In this document: positions 54,341 to 64,000 of the stretch, piece by piece
Position numbering within the stretch: position 1 is the stretch's first letter
Layout: every line of letters starts with the position of its first letter
From: Magnetospirillum sp. 15-1
GTDB lineage: Bacteria > Pseudomonadota > Alphaproteobacteria > Rhodospirillales > Magnetospirillaceae
Assembly: GCF_900184795.1 (NCBI RefSeq)
Contig: NZ_FXXN01000022.1
Coordinates: 251,398 to 315,397, forward strand
Direction of reading: 5' to 3'
Length of the DNA: 64,000 nucleotides
Program-made: the position numbers and the translations under genes
The notes under the pieces: generated by a model
The model's input: only the letters and a program-made list of their open reading frames with translations
Databases searched by the model: none
What the model was told of the DNA's origin: nothing

Positions 54341-56002
54341 GTGAACGCATTCCTGCAGATGCTGCGCGGCCTGGGGCCCATGCGGCTGGCCGCCATCGCC
54401 GGTGTCGGCGTCAGTATTCTCGGCTTCTTCATCTATCTGATGAGCCGCGTCGCCGCGCCGCAGATGGAACTGCTTTATGGTGATCTGGACCTGGGCGATT
54501 CCAAGCAGATCATCGAGAAGCTGACCGCCGACAAGATCCCCTACGAACTGAGGAAGGACGGCACCGAGGTCTGGGTGCCCAAGGACCGCAAGCTGGACCT
54601 GCGGGTGCGCATGGCCGAACAGGCGCTGCCGGCCGGCGGCCGCATGGCCGGCTACGAGCTGTTCGACAAGCAGGATGCGCTGGGCTCCACCAGCTTCCAG
54701 CAGAACATCACCATGATCCGCGCCCTGGAAGGCGAGCTGTCCAAGACCATCCGCTCCATCGACAAGGTCAAGGCCGCCCGCGTCCATCTGGTGCTGCCCA
54801 AGCGCGAGGCGTTCTCCCGCGACACCCAGGAGCCGTCGGCCTCGGTGATCATCAAGATGAACGGCTCCCAGCGCCTGGACAAGGGGCAGGTCAGCGCCAT
54901 CCAGCACCTGATCGCCGCCGCCGTTCCCAAGATGAAGCCGTCGCGCATCTCCATCGTCGACGACAAGGGCACCCTGCTGGCCAAGGGCTTCGAGAACTCC
55001 AAGGAGTATCAGGCCCAGGCCGCCGAGGACATGAAGGTCAAGACCGAGGCCAAGCTGGTCAAGACCATCGAGGACCTGCTGGAGCGGTCCCTGGGGCCGG
55101 GCCGCGTGCGCGCCGAGGTCACCGTGGACATGGACCTGAGCCAGGCCACCACCACCGAGGAGACCTTCGACCCCGAGACCAAGGTGGTCCGCTCCCAGGT
55201 CACCGTCAACGAGGGCGAGCAGAGCCAGGACGCCGAGCCCACCCCGGTCACCGTGCAGCAGAACCTGCCCGACCCCAACGCCTCGTCGGGCGGCAACATC
55301 CGCACCTCGACCAAGAGCAGCAAGAACCAGGAAACCGTGAACTACGAAATCTCGCGCAAGACCAAGAGCACGGTCCGCGAGATGGGTGAGATCCGCAAGG
55401 TTTCCGCCGCCGTCATCGTCGACGGCGTGCGCGAGAAGTCGGGCGACGGCAAGCAGACCACCTATCGCGAACGCACCCCCGAGGAACTGTCGCAGATCGA
55501 GGCGCTGGTCAAGTCGGCCATCGGCTTCACCAAGGACCGCGACGATCAGGTCAAGGTCGCCTCCATGCCCTTCTACAAGGGCGAGGAGCTGGACATGGCC
55601 GAGGAGCCCGGCGAGTTCATCTTCGGCATGCGCCGCGACTTCGTCGAGAAGGTGGCGTCGAACCTGGGCCTCTCCGTGGTGGCCATCTTGTTCCTGCTCC
55701 TGGTGCTGCGTCCGCTCATCAGCCGGGCCATCGAGTCCATGCAGGGTCAGGTCGGCCCCGACGGCCGCCGTCTGCTGACCGCCGAGGGCGGCGCCATGCC
55801 GCAGCTCACCGGCCCCGGCGCGGCGGCCATGCCCCAGCCGCTGGGCGGCGAGGAAGAGGTCATCGCCGACGAACTCATCGACATCGACAAGGTGGAAGGC
55901 CGCGTCAAGGCCTCCTCGATCCGCAAGATCGGCGAAATCGTCGACAAGCATCCGGAAGAGGCGCTGTCCATCATCCGCAACTGGCTCTACCAGGAAAGCT
56001 GA
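54341..56002 (+). CDS. fliF: Flagellar MS-ring protein
   Basis: The protein has 553 residues from GTG 54341, which has GGAG six bases upstream; a GTG at 54299 would add 14 unlikely residues. TM1 lies at about 15-36, ring-building motifs in the periplasmic part (LLYGDLDLGDSKQIIEKLTA, RVHLVLPKREAFSRD), and TM2 near residue 440-460. The last 90 residues are cytoplasmic and bind FliG, encoded 12 bases behind. It forms the base for the C ring and export gate. Confidence 0.95.
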   Translation: MNAFLQMLRGLGPMRLAAIAGVGVSILGFFIYLMSRVAAPQMELLYGDLDLGDSKQIIEKLTADKIPYELRKDGTEVWVPKDRKLDLRVRMAEQALPAGGRMAGYELFDKQDALGSTSFQQNITMIRALEGELSKTIRSIDKVKAARVHLVLPKREAFSRDTQEPSASVIIKMNGSQRLDKGQVSAIQHLIAAAVPKMKPSRISIVDDKGTLLAKGFENSKEYQAQAAEDMKVKTEAKLVKTIEDLLERSLGPGRVRAEVTVDMDLSQATTTEETFDPETKVVRSQVTVNEGEQSQDAEPTPVTVQQNLPDPNASSGGNIRTSTKSSKNQETVNYEISRKTKSTVREMGEIRKVSAAVIVDGVREKSGDGKQTTYRERTPEELSQIEALVKSAIGFTKDRDDQVKVASMPFYKGEELDMAEEPGEFIFGMRRDFVEKVASNLGLSVVAILFLLLVLRPLISRAIESMQGQVGPDGRRLLTAEGGAMPQLTGPGAAAMPQPLGGEEEVIADELIDIDKVEGRVKASSIRKIGEIVDKHPEEALSIIRNWLYQES

Positions 56003-56014
56003 TAGGGAACCGCC

Positions 56015-57034
56015 ATGGCACGCGTCAAGGAAGACTACCGCAGCCTCACCGGCCCCCAGAAGGCCGCCATGTTCATGCTGTCGCTCAACGAGGAACACTC
56101 GTCCAAGCTGTTCGGCATGCTGGGCGACGACGAGATCAAGGAACTGTCCCAGATCATGGCCAGCCTTGGCACCGTGTCCTCCAATCTGGTGGAGCGCGTC
56201 TTCGTCGAGTTCGCCGATGCGCTGTCGTCCACCGGTTCGCTGACCGGCTCGTTCGACACCACCGAACGCCTGCTGATGAAGAGCCTGCCCAAGGATCGCG
56301 TCAACTCCATCATGGAGGAAATCCGCGGTCCGGCCGGTCGTACCATGTGGGACAAGCTGGGCAACGTGTCCGAGCAGGTGCTGGCCAACTACCTGAAAAA
56401 CGAATACCCGCAGACCGTGGCGGTGGTGCTGGCCAAGATCAAGCCCGACCACGCGTCGCGCGTGCTGGCCATCCTGCCCGAAAACTTCGCCATGGAAGTC
56501 ATCATGCGCATGCTGCGCATGGAGGCGGTGCAGAAGGAAGTGCTGGACGGCGTGGAAAAGACCTTGAGAACCGAGTTCATGACCAATCTGGCCCGCACCC
56601 AGCGCCGCGACGCCCACGAACTCATGGCCGACATCTTCAACAACCTGGACCGCAACACCGAGAACCGGTTCATGTCGGCCCTGGAGGAACGCAACCGCGA
56701 AAGCGCCGAGAAGATCAAGGCGCTGATGTTCACCTTCGACGACCTTACCCGCATCGACGCCTCCGGCATCCAGGTGCTGCTGCGCTCGGTGGAAAAGGAC
56801 AAGCTGGCCATCGCGCTCAAGGGCGGCGCCGACGCCGTCAAGGAACTGTTCTTCAAGAATATGTCCGAACGCGCCGGCAAGATGCTCCGCGAAGACATGG
56901 AAGCGCTCGGCCCGGTCCGTCTCAGGGACGTGGATCAGGCCCAGGCCGCCATCGTGGTCATGGCCAAGGAACTGGCGGCCTCCGGGCAGATCGTCATCTC
57001 CGAGGGCCGCGAGGAAGACGAGCTGGTGTACTAA
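56015..57034 (+). CDS. fliG: Flagellar motor switch protein FliG
   Basis: The protein has 339 residues with the three armadillo-like parts. The middle EHPQ-type motif appears as [20 protein letters not shown], and the C-terminal torque helix has charged residues [20 protein letters not shown]. It links the FliF ring with FliM/FliN and meets the stator. It is in the usual place between fliF and fliH. Confidence 0.97.
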   Translation: MARVKEDYRSLTGPQKAAMFMLSLNEEHSSKLFGMLGDDEIKELSQIMASLGTVSSNLVERVFVEFADALSSTGSLTGSFDTTERLLMKSLPKDRVNSIMEEIRGPAGRTMWDKLGNVSEQVLANYLKNEYPQTVAVVLAKIKPDHASRVLAILPENFAMEVIMRMLRMEAVQKEVLDGVEKTLRTEFMTNLARTQRRDAHELMADIFNNLDRNTENRFMSALEERNRESAEKIKALMFTFDDLTRIDASGIQVLLRSVEKDKLAIALKGGADAVKELFFKNMSERAGKMLREDMEALGPVRLRDVDQAQAAIVVMAKELAASGQIVISEGREEDELVY

Positions 57035-57037
57035 GCG

Positions 57038-57715
57038 ATGGCTTATCAGAAGTACATGTTCGACCTGGATTTCGGCCCGCCCTCCGCCTCGCGGCAGAAG
57101 GCGGCCGAGCAGGCCGAGGAGACCTACGAGGCCGAGGCCGAGCCCGAGCCGCCGCCGCCGCCCACCTTCACCGAGGAAGACCTCCAGGTGGTGCGCGAGG
57201 CCGCCTACGAGGAAGGCCACCGCAACGGCCTGGCCGAGGCCAACGAGACCCAGCAGGCCCTGCTGGCCGCCTCGCTGGAGCGGGTGTCCAACGCCCTGGC
57301 CATGCTGGACGCCGCCCAGGCGGACGCCAACGACGCCAACCAGCGGGTCGCCGCCCGCGTGGCCCTGGCCATCCTGAAAAAGGTCCTGCCCGCCGCTTGC
57401 GAGGAAAACGCCTTCGAGGAGATCGTCAGGACCGTGCACGAATGCCTGGGCCACGTGCTGGACGAACCGCGTATCATCATCCGGGTGGATTCCTCGCTGG
57501 TCGATCCCCTGCGCGAGCGCCTGGAGCAAACGGTCATCGAACACGGCTTCGAGGGCCGCGTGGTGGTCCAGGCCGATCCCCGGGTCGCCATCGGCGATTG
57601 CCGGGTGGAATGGACGGACGGCGGCGCCGAGCGGGATCAGACCCGCCTGATCGCCGATATCGAGACGGCGGTGAACCGGGCCCTGGCGCCGCCCGAACAC
57701 CGCCCGGAAGAGTAA
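57038..57715 (+). CDS. fliH: Flagellar assembly protein FliH
   Basis: The protein has 225 residues. The Glu/Pro-rich N-terminus (EAEPEPPPPPTFTEEDLQ) is followed by a coiled coil and a C-terminal V-ATPase-E-like domain with VRVDSSLVDPL-like features (IIRVDSSLVDPLRERLEQ). FliH binds and restrains the export ATPase FliI, which is not in this window. Position between fliG and fliN supports the call, since FliH is poorly conserved. Confidence 0.9.
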   Translation: MAYQKYMFDLDFGPPSASRQKAAEQAEETYEAEAEPEPPPPPTFTEEDLQVVREAAYEEGHRNGLAEANETQQALLAASLERVSNALAMLDAAQADANDANQRVAARVALAILKKVLPAACEENAFEEIVRTVHECLGHVLDEPRIIIRVDSSLVDPLRERLEQTVIEHGFEGRVVVQADPRVAIGDCRVEWTDGGAERDQTRLIADIETAVNRALAPPEHRPEE

Positions 57716-57727
57716 CTGGAGGTCCCC

Positions 57728-58057
57728 ATGCCCGATTTCGAACTCAACGATTTCAAGCCGGACGGCGACGAGCAGAGCAGTCGCGGCGATGTTCCGGATA
57801 TGCCGCGATCGGCCCGTGACCTCGAGGCCGTCTACGACATTCCGGTGCAGGTCTCGGCGGTGCTGGGCAAGGCCACCATGCAGGTCAACCAGTTGCTGAA
57901 ACTGGGACGCGGCGCGGTGGTGGAGCTGGACCGCAAGGTCGGCGAGGCCATCGACATCTACGTCAACAACCGTCTGGTGGCGCGCGGCGAAGTGGTCGTC
58001 GTCGAGGATCGCCTGGGCGTGACCATGACCGAAATCATCAAGACCGACCGGGCCTAA
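57728..58057 (+). CDS. fliN: Flagellar motor switch protein FliN
   Basis: The protein has 109 residues and a SpoA-type domain: IPVQVSAVLGKATMQVNQLL, then LKLGRGAVVELDRKVGEAID, and IYVNNRLVARGEVVVVEDRL, the standard FliN core. A short acidic N-terminus precedes it. FliN forms the lower C ring with FliM and takes part in switching. It is 12 bases behind fliH. Confidence 0.96.
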   Translation: MPDFELNDFKPDGDEQSSRGDVPDMPRSARDLEAVYDIPVQVSAVLGKATMQVNQLLKLGRGAVVELDRKVGEAIDIYVNNRLVARGEVVVVEDRLGVTMTEIIKTDRA

Positions 58058-58083
58058 AAAGCCTCAAGCGGGAGAGGGACGAC

Positions 58084-59460
<1,377 letters not shown>

Positions 59461-59464
59461 AATC

Positions 59465-61576
59465 ATGGCTGAAGGACAGGCACAAAGCTCAAGCGTCGGC
59501 CGGGAAATCCTGGACCGCTTCGCCGCGTCGGCCCGACGCGGCGACGTGGGTCTGGCCTTCGGCATCATCGTCATCGTCATGATGCTGATCCTGCCGCTGC
59601 CGCCGTGGCTGCTGGACATCGGCCTGGCCCTGTCGCTGACCATCGCCGTGCTGATCCTGATGGTGGCCATCTTCATCGAGAAGCCGCTGCAGTTCAGCTC
59701 GTTCCCAACGGTGCTGCTGCTCACCACCCTGATCCGTCTGGCGCTCAATCTGGCGTCCACCCGCCTGATCCTGTCCCACGGCCACGAGGGCGTCGAGGGC
59801 GCCGGTCAGGTGATCGCCGCCTTTGCCAGCTTCATCATGAGCGGCAGCTTCGTCATCGGCATCATCGTCTTCGCCATCCTGGTGATCGTCAATTTCGTGG
59901 TCATCACCAAGGGTTCGACCCGTATCGCCGAAGTGGCGGCCCGCTTCACCCTGGACGCCATGCCCGGCAAGCAGATGGCCATCGACGCCGATCTGTCGGC
60001 CGGCCTGTGCGACGAGCCGACCGCCAGGAAGCGCCGCGCCGAGCTGGAAGGCGAATCCGCCTTCTTCGGCGCCATGGACGGCGCGTCCAAGTTCGTGCGC
60101 GGCGACGCCGTCGCCGGCCTGATGATCACCGCGATCAACGTCATCGGCGGCATGATCATCGGCATGGCCCAGCAGGGGCTGACCTTCAGTCAGGCGGCCG
60201 AGTTCTACACCAAGCTGACGGTGGGCGACGGCCTGGTCACCCAGGTTCCGGCGCTGATCGTCTCGGTGTCGGCCGGCATGCTGGTGACCAAGGCCGGCGT
60301 GCAGGAAGCCGTCGACCGCGCCCTGTTCAAGCAACTGGCCGGCTATCCCCGCGCCGTCGGCATGGCCGGCGCGCTGATGGCTCTGATGTCGGTCGTGCCC
60401 AATATGCCGTTCATTCCCTTCTTTCTGCTGGGGCTGGGCATGGGCGCCTCGGCCTTCCTGCTGGACCGCGACCAGCGCGCCAAGGCCGAGCAGCAGGAGC
60501 AGGCGGAAACGGCCGAGGCCATGCAGCAGGCCCCGGTCCCCGAGGAACCCATCTCCACCGCGCTCAAGATCGACCATGTGCGCCTGGAACTGGGTTACGG
60601 CCTGCTGCAGTTGATCAACACGCCGAAGGGCCAGCGCCTCACCGATCAGATCAAATCCCTGCGCCGCGCCATCGCCACCGAGATGGGCTTCGTCATGCCG
60701 TCCGTGCGCATCCAGGACAACATGCAGTTGCCGGCCAACACCTACGTCATCCACGTCAAGGAGGTGGAGGCGGGCCGAGGCGACCTGCGCCCCGCCGCCC
60801 TGCTGATCATGGACCCAAGGGGCGAGGACATCACCCTGCCGGGCGAGAAGACCCGCGAGCCCACCTTCGGCCTACCGGCCATGTGGATCGATCCCACCAA
60901 CCGGGAAGAGGCGCTGTTCCGCGGCTATACCGTGGTGGACCCGCCCACCGTGATCACCACCCACCTGACCGAGGTGATCAAGGACAACATGTCCGAACTC
61001 CTGTCCCATGCCGAGACCCAGAAGCTGCTGGACGAGCTGGACAAGGAGCACCAGAAGCTGATCGCCGAGCTGATCCCCAGCCAGATGACCATCGGCGGCC
61101 TGCAGCGCGTGCTGCAGAACCTCCTGGGCGAGCGCATTTCCATCCGCGACCTGCCCACCATCTTGGAAGGCATCGCCGAGGCCTGCGGCCATACCCGCAA
61201 CGTCACCATGATCACCGAGCATGTCCGCGCCCGTCTGGCGCGGCAGATTTCGGACAACAATACCGGGCCGCAGGGTTTCATCCCGCTGGTCACCCTGTCG
61301 CCCGAATGGGAGCAGGCCTTCGCCGAATCCCTGGTGGGCACCGGCGAGGAAAAGCAGATTTCCATGGCGCCGTCGCAGTTGCAGGACTTCATCAGCCGCA
61401 CCCGCCAGACCTTCGAGCGTTTCGCCATGCAGGGCGAGACTCCCATCTTGCTGACCAGCCCCATGGTCCGGCCCTATGTCCGCTCCATCGTCGAGCGCTT
61501 CCGGCCCATGACCGTGGTGATGAGCCAGTCGGAAATCCATCCCAAGGCCCGCATCAAGACACTGGGGCAGATCTGA
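59465..61576 (+). CDS. flhA: Flagellar export gate protein FlhA
   Basis: The protein has 703 residues with about eight N-terminal helices and a large cytoplasmic domain. The FHIPEP-family stretch appears as SSFPTVLLLTTLIRLALNLA followed by STRLIL, then MPGKQMAIDADLSAG in the conserved loop. The C-terminal part (from about 350) forms the nonameric ring for chaperone-substrate binding. It starts 4 bases behind flbD and is followed by flhF. Confidence 0.97.
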   Translation: MAEGQAQSSSVGREILDRFAASARRGDVGLAFGIIVIVMMLILPLPPWLLDIGLALSLTIAVLILMVAIFIEKPLQFSSFPTVLLLTTLIRLALNLASTRLILSHGHEGVEGAGQVIAAFASFIMSGSFVIGIIVFAILVIVNFVVITKGSTRIAEVAARFTLDAMPGKQMAIDADLSAGLCDEPTARKRRAELEGESAFFGAMDGASKFVRGDAVAGLMITAINVIGGMIIGMAQQGLTFSQAAEFYTKLTVGDGLVTQVPALIVSVSAGMLVTKAGVQEAVDRALFKQLAGYPRAVGMAGALMALMSVVPNMPFIPFFLLGLGMGASAFLLDRDQRAKAEQQEQAETAEAMQQAPVPEEPISTALKIDHVRLELGYGLLQLINTPKGQRLTDQIKSLRRAIATEMGFVMPSVRIQDNMQLPANTYVIHVKEVEAGRGDLRPAALLIMDPRGEDITLPGEKTREPTFGLPAMWIDPTNREEALFRGYTVVDPPTVITTHLTEVIKDNMSELLSHAETQKLLDELDKEHQKLIAELIPSQMTIGGLQRVLQNLLGERISIRDLPTILEGIAEACGHTRNVTMITEHVRARLARQISDNNTGPQGFIPLVTLSPEWEQAFAESLVGTGEEKQISMAPSQLQDFISRTRQTFERFAMQGETPILLTSPMVRPYVRSIVERFRPMTVVMSQSEIHPKARIKTLGQI

Positions 61577-61592
61577 TGACGGCGGCTAGATC

Positions 61593-62594
61593 ATGAGGCT
61601 CAAATCCTTCACCGCGCCCACCATGACCGAGGCCATGGAGCTGGTGCGCCAGGAACTGGGCGACGACGCCATCATCGTCTCCACCCAGCGGGCGGCCGGG
61701 TCCAAGGGCGTGCGCATCACCGCCGCCCTGGAATCCGTCGACGCCGATCTGGCGGTGGCCTCCATGCTGGAGGAAGCCACCGGCGGCTCCGAGGTCTCGG
61801 AAGCGGTCAGGAAGGCGCTGGCCGAGCACGGCGTGCCTCAGCGCCTCTCCGACCGGCTGGTCAACGCCGCCCATACCTCGGGCCTGACCCAGCCGCCGCT
61901 GGCCTGCGCCGCCGCACTGGAAGCCGGCTTCACCTTCGCCCACCTGCCCGAGCACGGCGCGCCGCGCCCCTTCATGCTGGTGGGGCCCAACGGCTCGGGC
62001 AAATCCATCGCCACCGCCAAGCTGGCCGCCCGTTCGGTGCTGAGGCAGCGTCAGGTGGGCGTCGTCACCTGCGACAACATCCGCGCCGGCGCCGTCGAGC
62101 AACTGGCCGCCTTCACCTCCATCCTGGAGATCGATCTGGTGCGGGCGCGGGGTCCGGAATCCCTGGCCCGGGTGGTGGAAAGCATGAACGGGCTGTTCGA
62201 TCTGGTGGTGATCGATTCCCCCGGCCTCAATCCCTTCAAGCAAAGCGACATGGACTACCTGCAGGCCCTGATCGAGGCCGCCGACGTCGAGCCCATCCTG
62301 GTGATGGCGGCGGGCGGCGACCCGGAAGAGGCCGCCGAGATCGGCGAGGCTTTCGCCGCCGTCGGCGCGACGCGGCTGTTCGCGTCGCGGCTGGACACCA
62401 CGCGCCGCCTGGGCGCCATCCTGGCCGCCGCGGAAGGCGGACAGATGGCCTTCTGCGACGTTTCCGCCAGCCCTCACGTGGCATCGGGCATCTCGCCCAT
62501 CTCGGCAATCGCGCTGGCCCGGCTGATCATGCCGCAAGCCGCCGAGGCCGATTCCAAAGACGAAACCTTCTGGACCGAGGCATCCGCATCATGA
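61593..62594 (+). CDS. flhF: Flagellar SRP-like GTPase FlhF
   Basis: The protein has 333 residues. The N-terminal MRLKSFTAPTMTEAMELVRQ and ELGDDAIIVSTQRA are the typical FlhF start. The P-loop is GPNGSGKS instead of GPTGVGKT, the usual DTAGR is IDSPGLNPF, and TKLD is SRLD, so GTP handling may be altered. In polar flagellates FlhF sets the flagellar place. It overlaps flhG by four bases. Confidence 0.9.
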   Translation: MRLKSFTAPTMTEAMELVRQELGDDAIIVSTQRAAGSKGVRITAALESVDADLAVASMLEEATGGSEVSEAVRKALAEHGVPQRLSDRLVNAAHTSGLTQPPLACAAALEAGFTFAHLPEHGAPRPFMLVGPNGSGKSIATAKLAARSVLRQRQVGVVTCDNIRAGAVEQLAAFTSILEIDLVRARGPESLARVVESMNGLFDLVVIDSPGLNPFKQSDMDYLQALIEAADVEPILVMAAGGDPEEAAEIGEAFAAVGATRLFASRLDTTRRLGAILAAAEGGQMAFCDVSASPHVASGISPISAIALARLIMPQAAEADSKDETFWTEASAS

Positions 62595-63388
62595 CCACGA
62601 TGGAAGTTCCTACCCTGGCGCCCCGTCCCACCCTTCGGGCCAAGGGACGCAACATCGTCGCGGTGGCGTCCGGCAAGGGCGGTGTGGGCAAGACCTGGTT
62701 CTCCATCACCCTGTCCCACGCCCTGGCGCGGGCCAACCAGCGGGTGCTGCTGTTCGACGGCGATCTGGGACTGGCCAACGTCGACATCCAGCTGGGCCTG
62801 ATGCCCAAGACCGATCTGGGCAGCGTGGTGGCCGGGCGCATGACCCTTAACCAGGCGCTGGTCCGCTACCCCGAAGGCGGCTTCGACATCATCGCCGGGC
62901 GGTCCGGGTCCGGCACCCTGGCCAACATCCCGCTGTCGCGCCTGCAGATGCTGGGCGACGATCTGGTACTGCTGGCCGGCAATTACGACCGCGTCGTGGT
63001 CGACCTGGGGGCCGGCGTCGAGAAGACCACGCGCAACTTCTCGCAGCAGGCCGGCACCATCATGGTGGTGACCACCGACGAGCCCACCTCGCTGACCGAC
63101 GCCTACGCCTTCATCAAGGTCACCCACATGGAGCGGCCGGGCACCGACATGCGCATCGTGGTCAACATGGCCAATTCCACCCGCGAGGGCGAGCGCATCT
63201 ACAACACCCTCTTGAAGGCCTGCGAGGGCTTCCTGAAAATCTCGCCACCGCTGGCCGGCGTCATCCGCCGCGACTTGAAGGTCAGGGAGGCCATCCGCAA
63301 CCAGACGCCGATCATGATGCGCTCGCCCAACGCCGAGGCCGCCGCCGACGTCGAGGCCATCGTCGAGCGCCTGATCCGCTCGCGATAA
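62591..63388 (+). CDS. flhG: MinD-like ATPase FlhG (FleN)
   Basis: The protein has 265 residues with a deviant Walker A (VASGKGGVGKTWFSITLSHA), the Asp pair in LLFDGDLGLANVDIQLGL and VVVDLGAG. The short C-terminus lacks a strong MinD membrane helix. FlhG limits flagellar number together with FlhF, and the coupled flhF-flhG order is standard in polar flagellates. Confidence 0.95.
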   Translation: MTTMEVPTLAPRPTLRAKGRNIVAVASGKGGVGKTWFSITLSHALARANQRVLLFDGDLGLANVDIQLGLMPKTDLGSVVAGRMTLNQALVRYPEGGFDIIAGRSGSGTLANIPLSRLQMLGDDLVLLAGNYDRVVVDLGAGVEKTTRNFSQQAGTIMVVTTDEPTSLTDAYAFIKVTHMERPGTDMRIVVNMANSTREGERIYNTLLKACEGFLKISPPLAGVIRRDLKVREAIRNQTPIMMRSPNAEAAADVEAIVERLIRSR

Positions 63389-63392
63389 CGCC

Positions 63393-64000
63393 ATGTGCTC
63401 GGCCATCCCGCCGGCTCCGCCTCCGGTCGCTCCGCCCACTCCGGCGAGCGCACCGCCGGTGCTGAGCGTGGTGGCCGACAAGGCCGCGGCCGAGGCCCTG
63501 GCCAAGCTGCAGGCCGGGGCGGTGATCGCCGCCACCCTGTCCGCCTCCGAGGGCAAGGGGCCGGACAGCCGGGGGGTCGTCCAGGTGATGACCGCCGACG
63601 GGTCCAGCCTGTCGCTGCGCCTGCCGCCCGGCCAGCCGTTGCCGCCCGACGGCGCCCAGTTGGCCATGCAGTACATCTCGCAGAACGGCCTGCCCGCCTT
63701 CAAGCTGCTGTCCATCAATGGACGACCCACCGGCGCCCTGCCGCTGCAGCCGCAACCGGGCGGCCTGCCCAATCTCCCCGACCTCGCCACCCTGCTCGGC
63801 CCCGGTGGCGGAGCCAGGCCCCCGGCCGGCCAAGCCCCCGCCGCCCAGCCCGGCCCGGCCGGCGCGCCGGTGATCACCTCGCCCGGACTGGCGGCCGGTC
63901 CGGTCGGTCTGACCGCCATCGTCATCCGCTCCGGCCCGCCCGGCGCGGTGATGATGCCGCCCAATGCCGGGGCGCCGGGCCTGGACATGAGCCAACCGCT
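63393..64000 (+). CDS. Pro/Ala-rich FliK-like or hypothetical flagellar protein, 5' part (runs off window)
   Basis: The frame opens at ATG 63393 (MCSAIPPAPPPVAPPTPASA), four bases behind flhG, and stays open to the window end (202 complete codons). A central part reads SLSLRLPPGQPLPPDGAQLA and MQYISQNGLPAFKLLSING, a beta-rich module seen in N-terminal parts of some alphaproteobacterial FliK-like proteins. Position in the flagellar operon supports a flagellar role, but the diagnostic C-terminus is outside the window. GC-rich codon bias in the frame agrees with a real gene. Confidence 0.6.
   Translation, partial: MCSAIPPAPPPVAPPTPASAPPVLSVVADKAAAEALAKLQAGAVIAATLSASEGKGPDSRGVVQVMTADGSSLSLRLPPGQPLPPDGAQLAMQYISQNGLPAFKLLSINGRPTGALPLQPQPGGLPNLPDLATLLGPGGGARPPAGQAPAAQPGPAGAPVITSPGLAAGPVGLTAIVIRSGPPGAVMMPPNAGAPGLDMSQP

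Noticed and set aside
54263-57700. Minus-strand frame of 1145 codons opposite fliF-fliG-fliH
   Set aside because: Antisense shadow; crosses three conserved genes.

Overview
The window is GC-rich, densely packed alphaproteobacterial chromosome. Gene content points to the Rhodospirillales, most likely a Magnetospirillum-type bacterium. The clues are the flagellar order fliF-fliG-fliH-fliN-flbD-flhA-flhF-flhG, a CtrA-type site, aerobic-type cobalamin genes, PHA turnover and many hybrid sensor kinases. The genus is inferred from gene content. No magnetosome gene, rRNA, tRNA or CRISPR array was seen.

Region 1 (1-7645) is a quinohemoprotein amine dehydrogenase (QHNDH) operon on the + strand: the 3' end of qhpA, then qhpD (radical SAM cross-linker), qhpC (cofactor-bearing subunit), qhpB (beta propeller), qhpF (ABC exporter) and qhpE (subtilisin-like leader peptidase). 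Two peptidase-U32 proteins resembling UbiV and UbiU follow, in the place where Paracoccus carries the flavin monooxygenase qhpG. All cross-linked residues of the gamma subunit can be mapped. The most interesting hypothesis in the window is that the U32 pair replaces QhpG as an oxygen-independent tryptophan hydroxylase.

Region 2 (7697-21112) is a signalling island. It holds a FIST-domain hybrid kinase, two paralogous small coiled-coil proteins around an MCP and a lone receiver, a LuxR-type response regulator, and two more large hybrid kinases (GAF/multi-PAS and MASE3). A 38-bp repeat lies upstream of two of its transcription units. A CTAGAC-N4-GTCTAG palindrome occurs twice and as a half site once, suggesting a local regulon.

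Region 3 (21214-32239) is housekeeping: ilvA, tadA, a GntR/FCD regulator divergent from pyruvate carboxylase, a GT-C-type membrane protein, truA-fmt-def and rsmE. Region 4 (about 32236-35670) is a nest of insertion sequences: a decayed IS5/IS1182-like transposase, a truncated IS3-type orfB, an orphan coding fragment, an intact 851-bp IS5-family element with programmed frameshift and 4-bp target duplication, and an IS481-type element.

Region 5 (35779-48769) holds a YcgN-like protein, an intracellular PHA depolymerase with a PhaR-like box, cobalamin genes (cobB, cobA, cobM) mixed with a SCO1 copper chaperone and a TauE/SafE-like membrane protein, pgk and gap, a PpiC isomerase, argJ, a GNAT-Nudix fusion, a CinA-type protein and a small membrane protein. 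Region 6 (48895-64000) is flagellar: a sigma-54 promoter ahead of fliK-flgD-flgE, then fliF through flhG behind a CtrA-like site. A proline-rich FliK-like reading frame runs off the window end.
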